Part shown: positions 33,890-42,754 of the stretch, one piece after another | How positions within the stretch are numbered: position 1 is the first letter of the stretch | How the letters are laid out: every line of letters starts with the position of its first letter | Assembly (NCBI GenBank): GCA_905211265.1 | Contig: CAJMAC010000004.1 | Span: 1-64,000, forward strand | Source of the DNA: an uncultured Eubacteriales bacterium | Lineage (GTDB): Bacteria; Bacillota_I; Bacilli_A; RF39; UBA660 | Direction: 5' to 3' | Length of the DNA: 64,000 bases | The notes under the pieces: generated by a model | Told to the model about the DNA's origin: nothing | Database searches by the model: none | Seen by the model: only the letters and a program-made list of their open reading frames with translations | Position numbers and translations under genes: made by a program

Positions 33890-35116
33890 CTACTTTAATG
33901 GTAACTTTATTGTCACCTTTGTTCCTACATTTAACTGTGAACTATATTTTATACTACCTGAATGAGCTTTTATTATTTCATTTGATAAGGCTACTCCTAA
34001 TCCTGTTCCATTTTGTTTAGTAGTAAAAAATAATTCTGTTATCTTATTTATTGTTTCTTTATCCATACCTATTCCATTATCAGTTATTTCTATATAAAGA
34101 TTTGTTTTATTAGTATGGGTATCTATTTTTATTATACCATTATTTTCTATTGCTTCAATACTATTTTTTATTATATTTATTAATACTTGTTTTATTTTAT
34201 TGTAATCAATATTTACATATATTTCTTCTTTATTAATAAACTCTATGTTTATATTTTTAGAACTAGTTAATAAATTTAGACTATTATAGACTTCTTCGAT
34301 TAATAAGTTTATATCTACTAAATCTTTTGTTAAGGTTATTTTGTTTAATTCTTTAAAGTCTGCCATAATTGCTAAACTTCGTTCTATTTCATCTTTAATT
34401 ATATTTAGGTATTTTTCAGTTTTTTCTTTATTATCTAAATTCATCATTTGTAAGTATCCTTTACAGACTGCTAAGGGATTTTTTATTTCATGTGTTAGTT
34501 TAAATAATGAATTTTTAAGTTGTTTTTCTTTTTCTAAGTCTTTGACACTTACAAATATATTAGAAAGATTATCTAGTAATTGAAACATATATAAAATAAA
34601 TATAGATATTAGAAAGAACATTATTATCATCCATATTATTTTAAGTAAAAGATATTCTTTAATATTAGAATTAAAGTAATATAGAAATGATAAAATAAAT
34701 GATTGAAAGATAGCAATTGATATTATGAAATTATCATTAGTACTTTTCTTCTTTCTACATATTGTATATATTATAAAATATCCTATAAAATTTATCATTA
34801 TATAAATTATTTTAATATTTATACTGTACGCAAAATAAATATATAATAATGTTAATATAGATGTAAAGACTGCTAATTTATCTTTCTTTTTTAAGTATGC
34901 TACTAAGATTGGCATATTTATAAATAGTAATACTTCATTATTTTCAGTGTTTTGTCCAAACTTAATACAAATATACAAAGAAAAGATAATTGTAAATTCA
35001 AAGACTATTTTCTTATAGTTTGGTTTATTATTTATTCCCATGTAACAGTTATATACAAAATATAAAAGAAAGGGAAATAAAACAAGTATTATATTTATTA
35101 TTATATTATCTAACAT
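33890..35116 (-). CDS. Membrane sensor histidine kinase
   Basis: A 408-residue kinase. Six or so membrane helices fill the first 185 residues with almost no external loops, as in KinB-type sporulation kinases. The HisKA segment KLTHEIKNPLAVCKGYLQMM holds the phosphorylated His near residue 210. The ATPase domain has N-box IIKNSIEAIENNG, DNGIGMD and GTGLGVALS. No response regulator is beside it. A TGTCGAA box stands upstream, and spo0A is in the window, so a role in Spo0A phosphorylation is a reasonable hypothesis. Confidence 0.88.
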   Translation of the reverse strand: MLDNIIINIILVLFPFLLYFVYNCYMGINNKPNYKKIVFEFTIIFSLYICIKFGQNTENNEVLLFINMPILVAYLKKKDKLAVFTSILTLLYIYFAYSINIKIIYIMINFIGYFIIYTICRKKKSTNDNFIISIAIFQSFILSFLYYFNSNIKEYLLLKIIWMIIMFFLISIFILYMFQLLDNLSNIFVSVKDLEKEKQLKNSLFKLTHEIKNPLAVCKGYLQMMNLDNKEKTEKYLNIIKDEIERSLAIMADFKELNKITLTKDLVDINLLIEEVYNSLNLLTSSKNINIEFINKEEIYVNIDYNKIKQVLINIIKNSIEAIENNGIIKIDTHTNKTNLYIEITDNGIGMDKETINKITELFFTTKQNGTGLGVALSNEIIKAHSGSIKYSSQLNVGTKVTIKLPLK

Positions 35117-35150
35117 TTTTCTTCACCAATAAAATTATATAACATTAATT

Positions 35151-35157
35151 TGTCGAA
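35151..35157 (+). promoter_or_regulatory. Candidate Spo0A box upstream of the sensor kinase
   Basis: TGTCGAA in the promoter of the kinase gene. On the gene's strand it is TTCGACA followed after 11 nt by TATAAT. Same heptamer as at spo0A and agrB. Confidence 0.5.
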
Positions 35158-35205
35158 TTTTGTAGTTTTGTGAGGGAAAATGTAATTTTATGTACTAAAA
35201 TGTAG

Positions 35206-35227
35206 AAAAAACAGAACATAAAGTTCT
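35206..35227 (-). terminator. Terminator after the EIIB-like gene
   Basis: On the minus strand AGAAC pairs with GTTCT followed by GTTTTTT. The short stem overlaps the stop codon. Confidence 0.6.
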
Positions 35228-35540
35228 ATTTAAGTTCATCTATATATTGTTTTAATTGTTTAGCACCACTGCCAATTATTATTTTTAATTGGTCATCTAT
35301 TTCTACTACGCCCTTTGCGCCAAGTTTCATTATTCCTTCTTTATTTGCTTTACTAACATCTTTTAAGGTTACTCTAAATCTTGACATTTCTGCTTCTGTT
35401 TCTATTATGTTGTCTTTACCTCCAAGTAAGTCTACTAATTTATTTACTTCTAATTTAAAATCTTTTTTATTTGCTTTAACTATTGCAAAAGCTATTATTA
35501 CTAATATTGTTATTATTATTAAGTATTGATACCATTCCAT
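35226..35540 (-). CDS. Membrane-anchored PTS EIIB-like protein lacking the active cysteine
   Basis: A 104-residue protein with one N-terminal membrane helix (about 5-21) followed by a glucose-type PTS EIIB fold: KLVDLLGGKDNI, ...SRFRVTLKD..., KLGAKGVVEI, IIIGSGAKQLKQYIDEL. In working EIIB domains the phosphorylated residue is the Cys of DACITRLR; here the aligned segment is EAEMSRFR with Glu51 in the Cys place. The protein therefore cannot carry phosphate on cysteine, and Glu could mimic the phosphorylated form. No EIIA or EIIC is nearby. A scaffold or regulatory role is inferred. Confidence 0.72.
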   Translation of the reverse strand: MEWYQYLIIITILVIIAFAIVKANKKDFKLEVNKLVDLLGGKDNIIETEAEMSRFRVTLKDVSKANKEGIMKLGAKGVVEIDDQLKIIIGSGAKQLKQYIDELK

Positions 35541-35705
35541 TTTATCTCTTTTCTCCTTAAAATGATTATACTATATTTTGTTTTATTTGTAAATATCATT
35601 TGTTTTATAATTTTTTGTTATTAAATTTTTACTTGTATGAATTTATTGTTACTTATTAGTTAACTTTAAATCTATCTAATAAGTATTATATTTTTTAAAA
35701 GATAT

Positions 35706-35737
35706 TTCGACAAAAAAGTACTAGTTAGTTGTATAAT
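35706..35737 (+). promoter_or_regulatory. Promoter of agrB with a candidate Spo0A box
   Basis: TTCGACA (35706-35712, the reverse of TGTCGAA), 19 nt, TATAAT (35732-35737). Read as a sigma-A promoter, GACAAA (35709-35714) is at 17-nt spacing, so box and -35 overlap. TTAGTTAAC (35656) and CTAGTTAGT (35721) faintly recall AgrA (LytTR) half-sites but their 65-nt spacing is not the usual one. Confidence 0.5.
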
Positions 35738-35753
35738 GAAGATGGTGATGTAA

Positions 35754-36359
35754 ATGAAGAAAAAAATTCTTAATCACTGCATGGAGGTTGTAAAAAATAA
35801 ATATCCAGAATATGATGAAGATAAACTTGAAATAATTAATTATGGACTGGAAAGTATTTATTTAACATTTACAAAAATAATAATAATATTTGTTTTAGCA
35901 ATTATTTTGAATATTTGGAAGGAAGTATTATTATTATTAGCATTTTATAATTTGATAAGAGTTGGTGCATTTGGTATGCACGCTAAAAAAAGTATTCATT
36001 GTTTAATTATTTCTTTAACATTATTTATTGGTGGTGTGTATCTTTGTAGATATCTAGTAATACCTTTAATACTAAAAGTAGTTTTATCTATAATATGTAT
36101 TGTGTTAATTGCTAAATATGCTCCTGCAGATACTGAAAAAAGACCTATAATAAATAAAAAGTTAAGAAGAAAATATAAATTTATTAGTGTAATAATATCT
36201 GGTGTATTTGCAATTTCAATTGTGTTATTAAGTGATAAAAATATATCTAATTATTTATTACTTGGTATGATTGAGGCTACTATAATGTTATTACCTATTA
36301 CTTATAAAATATTTGATTTACCATATGATAACTACAAGAGGTATTTAAATGAGGTTTAA
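35754..36359 (+). CDS. agrB: AgrB-type peptide-processing membrane protease
   Basis: A 201-residue membrane endopeptidase that cleaves AgrD and forms the thiolactone autoinducer. The catalytic pair is His76 and Cys83 in GAFGMHAKKSIHC, with the same seven-residue spacing as S. aureus AgrB (His77, Cys84). The family hallmark YAPADTEKRPI (122-132) is exact. Four to six membrane helices surround them. GGTGATG precedes the start. agrD follows 38 nt later with its own strong ribosome-binding site. The kinase/regulator pair is on the opposite strand. Confidence 0.95.
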   Translation: MKKKILNHCMEVVKNKYPEYDEDKLEIINYGLESIYLTFTKIIIIFVLAIILNIWKEVLLLLAFYNLIRVGAFGMHAKKSIHCLIISLTLFIGGVYLCRYLVIPLILKVVLSIICIVLIAKYAPADTEKRPIINKKLRRKYKFISVIISGVFAISIVLLSDKNISNYLLLGMIEATIMLLPITYKIFDLPYDNYKRYLNEV

Positions 36360-36397
36360 TTTTAATTAAACATAAAAAAGAAAAGGAGGTACAAAAC

Positions 36398-36511
36398 ATG
36401 TTTGCTAATTTATTATCTTTAATTGGATCATTTGCTGCTACATTAGGTTCTAATGGATGCGTATTCTTATTTGTTGATGAACCTAAAATGCCAAAATCTT
36501 TAATTAAATAA
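36398..36511 (+). CDS. agrD: AgrD autoinducer peptide precursor
   Basis: A 37-residue precursor, too short for most gene finders. The start is decided by a perfect AAAGGAGGT 8 nt before the ATG and by its place just after agrB. It has the three AgrD parts: an amphipathic leader (MFANLLSLIGSFAATLG), a core SNGCVFLFV with the single Cys21, and a recognition tail DEPKMPKSLIK matching the S. aureus DEVEVPKEL and C. perfringens PEEPKSL tails. Aligning those tails puts the cleavage after Val26, giving a six-residue ring CVFLFV; five residues (CVFLF) are the rule elsewhere, so both are possible. A very hydrophobic ring is predicted. Confidence 0.9.
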   Translation: MFANLLSLIGSFAATLGSNGCVFLFVDEPKMPKSLIK

Positions 36512-36555
36512 CTATTTAACAATTGTACAAATATGCAACTTAAAAATCGTACATT

Positions 36556-36589
36556 AAAAAAGCCTATCTATATAGACTTTTTTATTTTT
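36556..36589. terminator. Bidirectional terminator between agrD and agrC
   Basis: AAAAAAG with CTTTTTT, plus inner CTAT/ATAG, forms a hairpin between the convergent agrBD and agrAC units. It contains the agrC stop codon. Confidence 0.8.
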
Positions 36590-37872
36590 AGTTTTTGTGA
36601 ATATACTACATCTGTTACTATTCTTTGTGCTTCAAATCTTTTGCTTTCTTCTAATATCTTACTAACTAACATTAAACCATATCCGTGATTCTTACCTTTT
36701 GTGGTATATTTTGTTTTACCAATACTTTCTGTATCAATTTTACCTTCATAAGTATTTGATATAATTATTTCTATATCTTCGCCTGTTTTATATATTTCAA
36801 TAGCCATTTTCTTATCTTTTGAATTTTTACTTGCTTCAATTGCGTTATCTAGATAAACTCCAAGTAATATACCTAATTGTTTAAAGTCATTTGTATCTAA
36901 ATCACCAATAAAGGTGTTTTCAACTTTTGGAGAAACATTAATACTTAAATTTATTCCGTTATTCTCTGCTTCATTTGCCTTATAATAGAAAAATCCTTTT
37001 ATACCATTTGCAGGCAAATATTGAAAACTTGTATATTTTTCGTTATTTCCTTTTACATAATCTGCAATTATACTATTTAGATATTCAATTACTTCATGCT
37101 CTTTCTTTTTATCAACAATTTTACTTCTTGCAGTTATTAATTGATTTTTAGATTCATGTCTAAGTGACTTTTGTTTATCTAACTCTTTTTCGTAGTTTTT
37201 AATAAATTCTAATAATTTAAGATATCTAATCATCAACTTGTTGTTTTTTATTCTTTGGTTTATCAAACTTAGAAGAATTGCTATAAAGCATACCATTATG
37301 CATATACTTAGTATTGAATCTTTATCCCACATTAAATTATTACATGCTTTATAGAATAAAATTATTATACATATTAATGTTAAAACTATATATATTATTA
37401 TTACATTATCATTATTGATTTTTAACTTAAGTATTTTTTTAAGAACTTTTCTTAGTAAAAATGTAACTAGTAATATCAATAAATTTACAATTAGTGTCAT
37501 TACAATAGTTGATTTTAGGTTATTATAGAAATAACTAGTTGATGTGTTTAATAGAACTACTATAAAAAATAATACTATTAAATCCGCTATTACACTTATT
37601 AAAGTATATACAAGCATTAGTAAGGTCGACTCATAATAATTTTTGTTAAATATTATCTTAAACAAAAACAAATATACTCCACATAATAATAAAGTTTTTG
37701 AAACGCCATCCAGTGTACCAATGACTATGCTATACAAGATTATTGAAGTAATTATTACAACAATACTTTTAAAGTTTAAATTGATTTTTTTCTTTTCTAG
37801 TAATATTTTAGCAAACACAATTGAAGTTATTATCATTAATAATGAACATATCAGTAAACTAATGAGTTTCAA
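36568..37872 (-). CDS. agrC: AgrC-type sensor histidine kinase
   Basis: A 434-residue receptor kinase for the cyclic peptide. Six to seven membrane helices (residues 1-210) form the ligand sensor. The cytoplasmic part has the HPK10-type His box LRHESKNQLITA (His239), then the GHKL ATPase with GVYLDNAIEASKNS (N box), SNTYEGKID and KGKNHGYGLMLVSKI. This is the AgrC/ComD subfamily that pairs with LytTR regulators. It overlaps the end of agrA by 14 nt, so agrA comes first in the operon, the reverse of the usual order. Confidence 0.93.
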   Translation of the reverse strand: MKLISLLICSLLMIITSIVFAKILLEKKKINLNFKSIVVIITSIILYSIVIGTLDGVSKTLLLCGVYLFLFKIIFNKNYYESTLLMLVYTLISVIADLIVLFFIVVLLNTSTSYFYNNLKSTIVMTLIVNLLILLVTFLLRKVLKKILKLKINNDNVIIIYIVLTLICIIILFYKACNNLMWDKDSILSICIMVCFIAILLSLINQRIKNNKLMIRYLKLLEFIKNYEKELDKQKSLRHESKNQLITARSKIVDKKKEHEVIEYLNSIIADYVKGNNEKYTSFQYLPANGIKGFFYYKANEAENNGINLSINVSPKVENTFIGDLDTNDFKQLGILLGVYLDNAIEASKNSKDKKMAIEIYKTGEDIEIIISNTYEGKIDTESIGKTKYTTKGKNHGYGLMLVSKILEESKRFEAQRIVTDVVYSQKLKIKKSI

Positions 37873-38584
37873 TGTACTTCTTTAGTCCTTTTCTACTTCT
37901 GTCTGATAATAACTTAGTTTGCATTTTATTATTAAATGTTATTGTGTTTGTTATGTAGTCTACATTATGTATATTTTTAATGTTTACTACACACTTTTTA
38001 TGTGTTTGATAAAAATTATCATTTAACTGGTCGGTAATTGCTTTTAGAGTTGAAGTTACTTCATACTTCTTACCATTTTCAGTTGCTATTATACATTTGT
38101 GCTCATCCGTTACTTTTTCGATATATAATATTTTACTCGCAGGTATTCTATAAGTCGTATAATCGTAAGTGAAGATTAATACCATCTTTTTATCATATAT
38201 TTCTAGAACTTTTATTAGACTTTCTTCAAGTCTTTTTTCATATTCGTAGAATTTAGATATAAAGTCTAAAGCCATTATTCTATAAAAGATTATATCATCT
38301 CTACACTCAGGATGCGCACTTACAAAGATTATCATACTTTCCCAATCCCCATTATTCCTTATCTCGGTTGCGATTTCTAATCCTGAAACATTTGGCATTT
38401 CAACATCAAGAATATATACTTTTTGCTCATCTTTTGACATGATTAATTTATGTAGTTCTTCATCATATTTATTGAACTTACTTATCTTGTAATCAAAGTC
38501 ATATGGCATCATTATTTTTCTTATTGCATTTACTGTTTTATCTAATGCTTCTTTGTTATCATCGCAAGTAATGAATCTTATCAT
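37859..38584 (-). CDS. agrA: AgrA-type LytTR response regulator
   Basis: A 241-residue regulator. The receiver domain has Asp8, Asp9 and phosphoacceptor Asp60 (VYILDVEMPNVSG). The C-terminal LytTR DNA-binding domain (about 140-238) includes ILYIEKVTDEHKCIIAT, FYQTHKKCVVNIKNI and SDRSRKGLKKYIE. It would be phosphorylated by the AgrC encoded just downstream and activate target promoters. A TATAAT (minus strand, 38609-38614) is upstream of its start, which follows GGAAAGAAGGAAATATGC. Confidence 0.93.
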   Translation of the reverse strand: MIRFITCDDNKEALDKTVNAIRKIMMPYDFDYKISKFNKYDEELHKLIMSKDEQKVYILDVEMPNVSGLEIATEIRNNGDWESMIIFVSAHPECRDDIIFYRIMALDFISKFYEYEKRLEESLIKVLEIYDKKMVLIFTYDYTTYRIPASKILYIEKVTDEHKCIIATENGKKYEVTSTLKAITDQLNDNFYQTHKKCVVNIKNIHNVDYITNTITFNNKMQTKLLSDRSRKGLKKYIETH

Positions 38585-38668
38585 GCATATTTCCTTCTTT
38601 CCTTATTTATTATACCACTAAATGGTAATTTTGGGGAATATCTTGTTGTAAATTTCAGCAAAATGTTG

Positions 38669-38690
38669 AAAAAATAAGCAATGTTGCTTA
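38669..38690 (-). terminator. Terminator overlapping the first ltaS-like gene's end
   Basis: On the minus strand TAAGCAA pairs with TTGCTTA, then TTTTTT. It contains the stop codon region of the gene. Confidence 0.8.
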
Positions 38691-40664
38691 CTTTTTGTTA
38701 CTACTTTTTTCTTCTAATTCATTTATAAGATTAAAGTTAATTATATCATTGGATATTTTTATTATTTTATCTGCTTTCTCACTATTTTCTTTTATGTAGT
38801 CTTCGGTTACTGCTTCATTATTTATAGAATATATTTCGCTCTTTTGACTACTATAATATATTTTACTTGTTAAATATGAACTATCAGTAAACACTACAAT
38901 ATTATCATTATTTTTGATACTAAATATATCTGTTCCTAATTGATATTTGCTTTGTACTCCAAGCATATTACCTAATGTTGGAAGAACATCAATCATACCT
39001 GTTGGTATAGTTATTTCTTTATTAAGAATTGTATTTTTACTATCTTTTGTCCATATAATAAATGGCACTTTTTTATTTAATTCGTGTTCATATTTATTGT
39101 AATCTTTATAATTTTTATCATCTTTATCATATAATTTACCTGTTAATGGATTATAGTTATATAATAAATCAAATTCTTCTTTATCTATTCTTGCTTCATG
39201 ATCTCCATATATTACAAGTACTGTATTATCAAGAAGATTATTTTCTTCAAGGTCATTAACTAGTTGGCCAATTGCTTGGTCTGCATAATGAACTGATCTA
39301 AAATAATTTTCTAACATTGTTCCTTTAATTGGATTTGCTATAATTGTTTGATTATTTACATCATATTCTATATTTGTTTCAAACTCATCAGTTAATTCTA
39401 AATCATCAAATGGTGTATGGTTAGATAACATTATTAATGTTGTATAAAACTTTTCATTTCCTTGTTTTATATCTTGTAAATATGGTATTACTTGCTTAAA
39501 GAATGATTTATCTGATAGTCCTAATCCTATTGTTTCATCGATTGTAAAGTAATCTTTGTCATAGAACATATCATATCCCATATTTTTATGCATTATTTTT
39601 CTATTCCAAAAATCTCCATTATTTGCGTGCATACTAGATACATAGTATCCTTGGTCTTTCATTAGTTTTTGAATTGTTATATAATTTCTATCATAGTAAT
39701 TAACAAATACTGTTCCATTTAATGATGGCATCATTGAGGTAGAAAAAGTAAACTCTGCATCACTTGAAGTTCCTACGCCAACTTGTGAATAAAAATTACT
39801 GAAATATAATCCTTCGGATGCTAATTTATTTAAGTTTGGTGTTACTTCGTGGTTATTGAATTTCATATCCATAACAAATTGTTCTATACTTTCTGCATGG
39901 ATTACTATGACATTTTTATCTTTAAAGATATTTGTATATTCATTATCTTCTTTGGGTTTATTGTTTTCTTCATAATAATCTTTTGTTTCTTTATAAGCAT
40001 TATCATGTCCAAATAAATCATTTAATCCTGGACGTAAACTTTGAACTAAATCATCAAATTGATATGTGTATATACCAAAAGCTCTTACTACACTTTCTCT
40101 ATTCCATAGGTTATAAAATCTATTCCATTCAGCATTCTTTATAAATATTGCTCCGGTTGCTAATAATATCAAAGAAGTTATAAGGGTATTTCTAAATATT
40201 TTCTTTGTATTTTCTAATTTTAGAAAGTCTAATATACTTTTCTTTTTTAATACTTTAATTAAGAATATTAATCCTATTAATTGCCAAATATAAATGAAAT
40301 ACTCTATATGTAAAACATCTTTAACTACTACATCTGATACATCTACTACAAATGTTGAAGTAGCAAGTAAACTTACTGATACAAATGAAGTATAATAGCC
40401 ATAATAGTGTGCATTTATTACACATATTGCTATTAATATCACTGACCATACTATAAAGTAAGTATTTCTTTTCTTTGGTTTTAATAAGTAAGAGAATGCT
40501 CCGATTAGTGTTAGGACTCCTAAATCTATTATAAGTGGTTTTAATGTATGTGGACTATCTAACATTATTAGTCTTAACATTGTTGAATTTATAAGATTTG
40601 ATACAATAAAGTATATAAATATAATATTATCTTTTATATATTTTATAAAATTATTTTTCTTCAT
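38688..40664 (-). CDS. ltaS: LtaS-type lipoteichoic acid synthase
   Basis: A 658-residue polyglycerol-phosphate polymerase. About five membrane helices (1-165) hold an external alkaline-phosphatase-superfamily domain. Motifs: VIVIHAESIEQF (metal Glu), GVGTSSDAEF with the catalytic Thr, SNHTPF and YGDHEAR (Asp-His ligands). This matches S. aureus LtaS (GKTSDAEF, YGDH) closely. It uses phosphatidylglycerol to extend the LTA chain at the outer leaflet. It is transcribed divergently from the second homologue, with 116 nt between them. Confidence 0.92.
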   Translation of the reverse strand: MKKNNFIKYIKDNIIFIYFIVSNLINSTMLRLIMLDSPHTLKPLIIDLGVLTLIGAFSYLLKPKKRNTYFIVWSVILIAICVINAHYYGYYTSFVSVSLLATSTFVVDVSDVVVKDVLHIEYFIYIWQLIGLIFLIKVLKKKSILDFLKLENTKKIFRNTLITSLILLATGAIFIKNAEWNRFYNLWNRESVVRAFGIYTYQFDDLVQSLRPGLNDLFGHDNAYKETKDYYEENNKPKEDNEYTNIFKDKNVIVIHAESIEQFVMDMKFNNHEVTPNLNKLASEGLYFSNFYSQVGVGTSSDAEFTFSTSMMPSLNGTVFVNYYDRNYITIQKLMKDQGYYVSSMHANNGDFWNRKIMHKNMGYDMFYDKDYFTIDETIGLGLSDKSFFKQVIPYLQDIKQGNEKFYTTLIMLSNHTPFDDLELTDEFETNIEYDVNNQTIIANPIKGTMLENYFRSVHYADQAIGQLVNDLEENNLLDNTVLVIYGDHEARIDKEEFDLLYNYNPLTGKLYDKDDKNYKDYNKYEHELNKKVPFIIWTKDSKNTILNKEITIPTGMIDVLPTLGNMLGVQSKYQLGTDIFSIKNNDNIVVFTDSSYLTSKIYYSSQKSEIYSINNEAVTEDYIKENSEKADKIIKISNDIINFNLINELEEKSSNKK

Positions 40665-40780
40665 TTTTACCTCTTTTTCTTTAAATTAATTATATCACTT
40701 AACTATATTTATTACAAGGTTAGTAATTAATTTATTTACATAACTGTTATTTTTTGTTATAATTATTGTAGTGATGTGAA

Positions 40781-42736
40781 GTGAAAAAAGTAAAGAATTT
40801 TTTTATTGATTATTATAATAAATTTAAGAATATTATTAAAAACCCCAAAAAATTTAGTTCTTATATGTATATTATATATATGGCTATTCCATTTTTAGTT
40901 ATGGATTTATTTACTAGAATATTTGAAGGTAAAAGTAGATTTTTTTCTATATTTAATCCTATACCTATTTTATTTACTTTAATATATATAATGTTAATGC
41001 TTGGTATTGTTTTATCTTTTAAGGGTAGGAAAAGAAAGATAGTTTATGTTATATTTATATGTATCTCGCTTGTTATGTTTTTAGTTAATAATGTATATTT
41101 TACTGTTACTAATACATTTTTTGATTTTAGATTATTAGAGATGGCTGGTGAAGCAAGTGGATATATGTTAGATACTCTTATGAATGCTAATAAGATTATA
41201 TATGTAGTTTTTTCTTTAATAGTTATTGGGGTTATATTTATTATTAGATATATGCCTAATGGTAAGAAAACTAATTATAAGATAATGATTAAGTGTTTCT
41301 TGTTATTTTTGGTTTTACATTTAATTATTCCTATTTTTTTAGGTAAAGCTGATACTGATTTGACTTGGAGTACTTGGAAAAATCCTAAAAATGTTTATAT
41401 ATCTTTTAATGATAATAACAAGAGTATGTCTATTGCAGGATTATATGAATATATGGTTAGAAACTTTTATGTTACTTATATTAGAGAAGATAAAACGGAT
41501 AATGAGGAAGAAAGAGATTTTTTAGATATTGTATATAATAATGAAAATGAAATTTATAGTAATAAATATACTGGTAAGTTTGCTAATAAGAATATTATTT
41601 TAGTTCAAATGGAAGGACTTGATAGTTGGTTATTAAATGAAAAAGATACTCCAAATTTATATAAGATGTTAAATAATTCAATTGTATTTAATAATCATTA
41701 TTCTTATTATAATGGTGGAGGTTCTACTTTTAATTCTGAGTTTGCAGTTAATACTGGTTTTATAACTCCAATATCTTATAATCAAAATGCTTATACTTTT
41801 AATAAAAATACTTTTGATTATACATTGGCTAAACTATTTAAAAATGAAGACTATTCAGTTAATGCATTTCATATGAATACAAGTGAATATTATTCAAGAG
41901 GTACAAACTATAATAGTTGGGGATATGATAATTATTATGGTCTTAAGGATTTAGGAACATATAAGGATAGTTCTTATGAACTTGATAGAGAACTTGTTTT
42001 AAATGAAGTATTTAACGAGAAGTTAATTAATACAGAAGGTAGGTTTTTAGATTATATTATTACTTATTCTAATCATACTCCATTTTCTATAAATAAAGGA
42101 GTATGTAAGACATTAGTATATGAAGATGTTACTAAAGATTTAACTGAGGAAGAAATCAAAAATAAAGAATATGAAATACCTGAGTTAACCGAGGAAGATT
42201 GTGCAAGAAGACAAGCTAGTGAGACTGACTATATGATTGGTTTACTACTTGATTTACTCGAAGAAAAAGGTGTAATGAATGATACTGTTATTGTTTTATA
42301 TGCTGATCATTATTTATATACTTTATCTGATTTAACTATATTAGATAAATATAAAGATACTAGTAATAACTTAATAAATCATACTCCTTTCTTTATATAT
42401 AGTACTGATATTTCTAGAACTGATGTTAATGAAGTTACTTCACAATTAAATATATTACCTACTATTCTTAATTTATTTGGTATTAGTTATAATCCTAATT
42501 ATTATATTGGTAGTGATGCCTTAAATCCTAGTTATAAGGGATATGTATTTTTTAGTGATTATTCTTGGTACGATGGTAATGTTTATGTTAAGGATGGAGA
42601 AATTATTAATGGTAAATATATGAGTAGCGAGGAACTTGAAGAAAAGAATTATAATATAAATTATATAATTAAAAAGAATGATTTAACTCTTAAATATAAT
42701 TATTTTAAGATATTACATAATAAAGAAAAAGTCTAA
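40781..42736 (+). CDS. Second, divergent LtaS-like phosphoglycerol transferase
   Basis: A 651-residue paralogue. N-terminal membrane helices (about 25-155), then the sulfatase-type domain: ILVQMEGLDSW, GGGSTFNSEF (Thr in the active site), SNHTPF, LYADHYLY. All catalytic and metal residues are kept, but the motif flanks are unlike LtaS (GGGST for GxGTSS), so it may be an LTA primase, a second polymerase or act on another polymer. The start is a GTG at 40781 with a weak ribosome-binding site; the TATAAT at 40758-40763 is only about 20 nt upstream, so the leader is very short. Confidence 0.8.
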   Translation: MKKVKNFFIDYYNKFKNIIKNPKKFSSYMYIIYMAIPFLVMDLFTRIFEGKSRFFSIFNPIPILFTLIYIMLMLGIVLSFKGRKRKIVYVIFICISLVMFLVNNVYFTVTNTFFDFRLLEMAGEASGYMLDTLMNANKIIYVVFSLIVIGVIFIIRYMPNGKKTNYKIMIKCFLLFLVLHLIIPIFLGKADTDLTWSTWKNPKNVYISFNDNNKSMSIAGLYEYMVRNFYVTYIREDKTDNEEERDFLDIVYNNENEIYSNKYTGKFANKNIILVQMEGLDSWLLNEKDTPNLYKMLNNSIVFNNHYSYYNGGGSTFNSEFAVNTGFITPISYNQNAYTFNKNTFDYTLAKLFKNEDYSVNAFHMNTSEYYSRGTNYNSWGYDNYYGLKDLGTYKDSSYELDRELVLNEVFNEKLINTEGRFLDYIITYSNHTPFSINKGVCKTLVYEDVTKDLTEEEIKNKEYEIPELTEEDCARRQASETDYMIGLLLDLLEEKGVMNDTVIVLYADHYLYTLSDLTILDKYKDTSNNLINHTPFFIYSTDISRTDVNEVTSQLNILPTILNLFGISYNPNYYIGSDALNPSYKGYVFFSDYSWYDGNVYVKDGEIINGKYMSSEELEEKNYNINYIIKKNDLTLKYNYFKILHNKEKV

Positions 42737-42754
42737 TTACTTAGGCTTTTCTTT
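42722..42754. terminator. Bidirectional terminator, ltaS-like gene 2 and yfhO
   Basis: AAAGAAAAAGTCTAA and TTAGGCTTTTCTTT form a long stem between the two convergent genes; it has A/T tracts on both sides. Confidence 0.8.

Noticed and set aside
35656..35729. AgrA binding repeats upstream of agrB
   Set aside because: TTAGTTAAC and CTAGTTAGT partly fit LytTR half-sites, but they are 65 nt apart and one lies between -35 and -10, so I do not list them as an operator.
36298..36522. A minus-strand frame over the agrB end and agrD
   Set aside because: It has no ribosome-binding site and covers the plus-strand agrD, which has a perfect one and a recognisable AgrD peptide.
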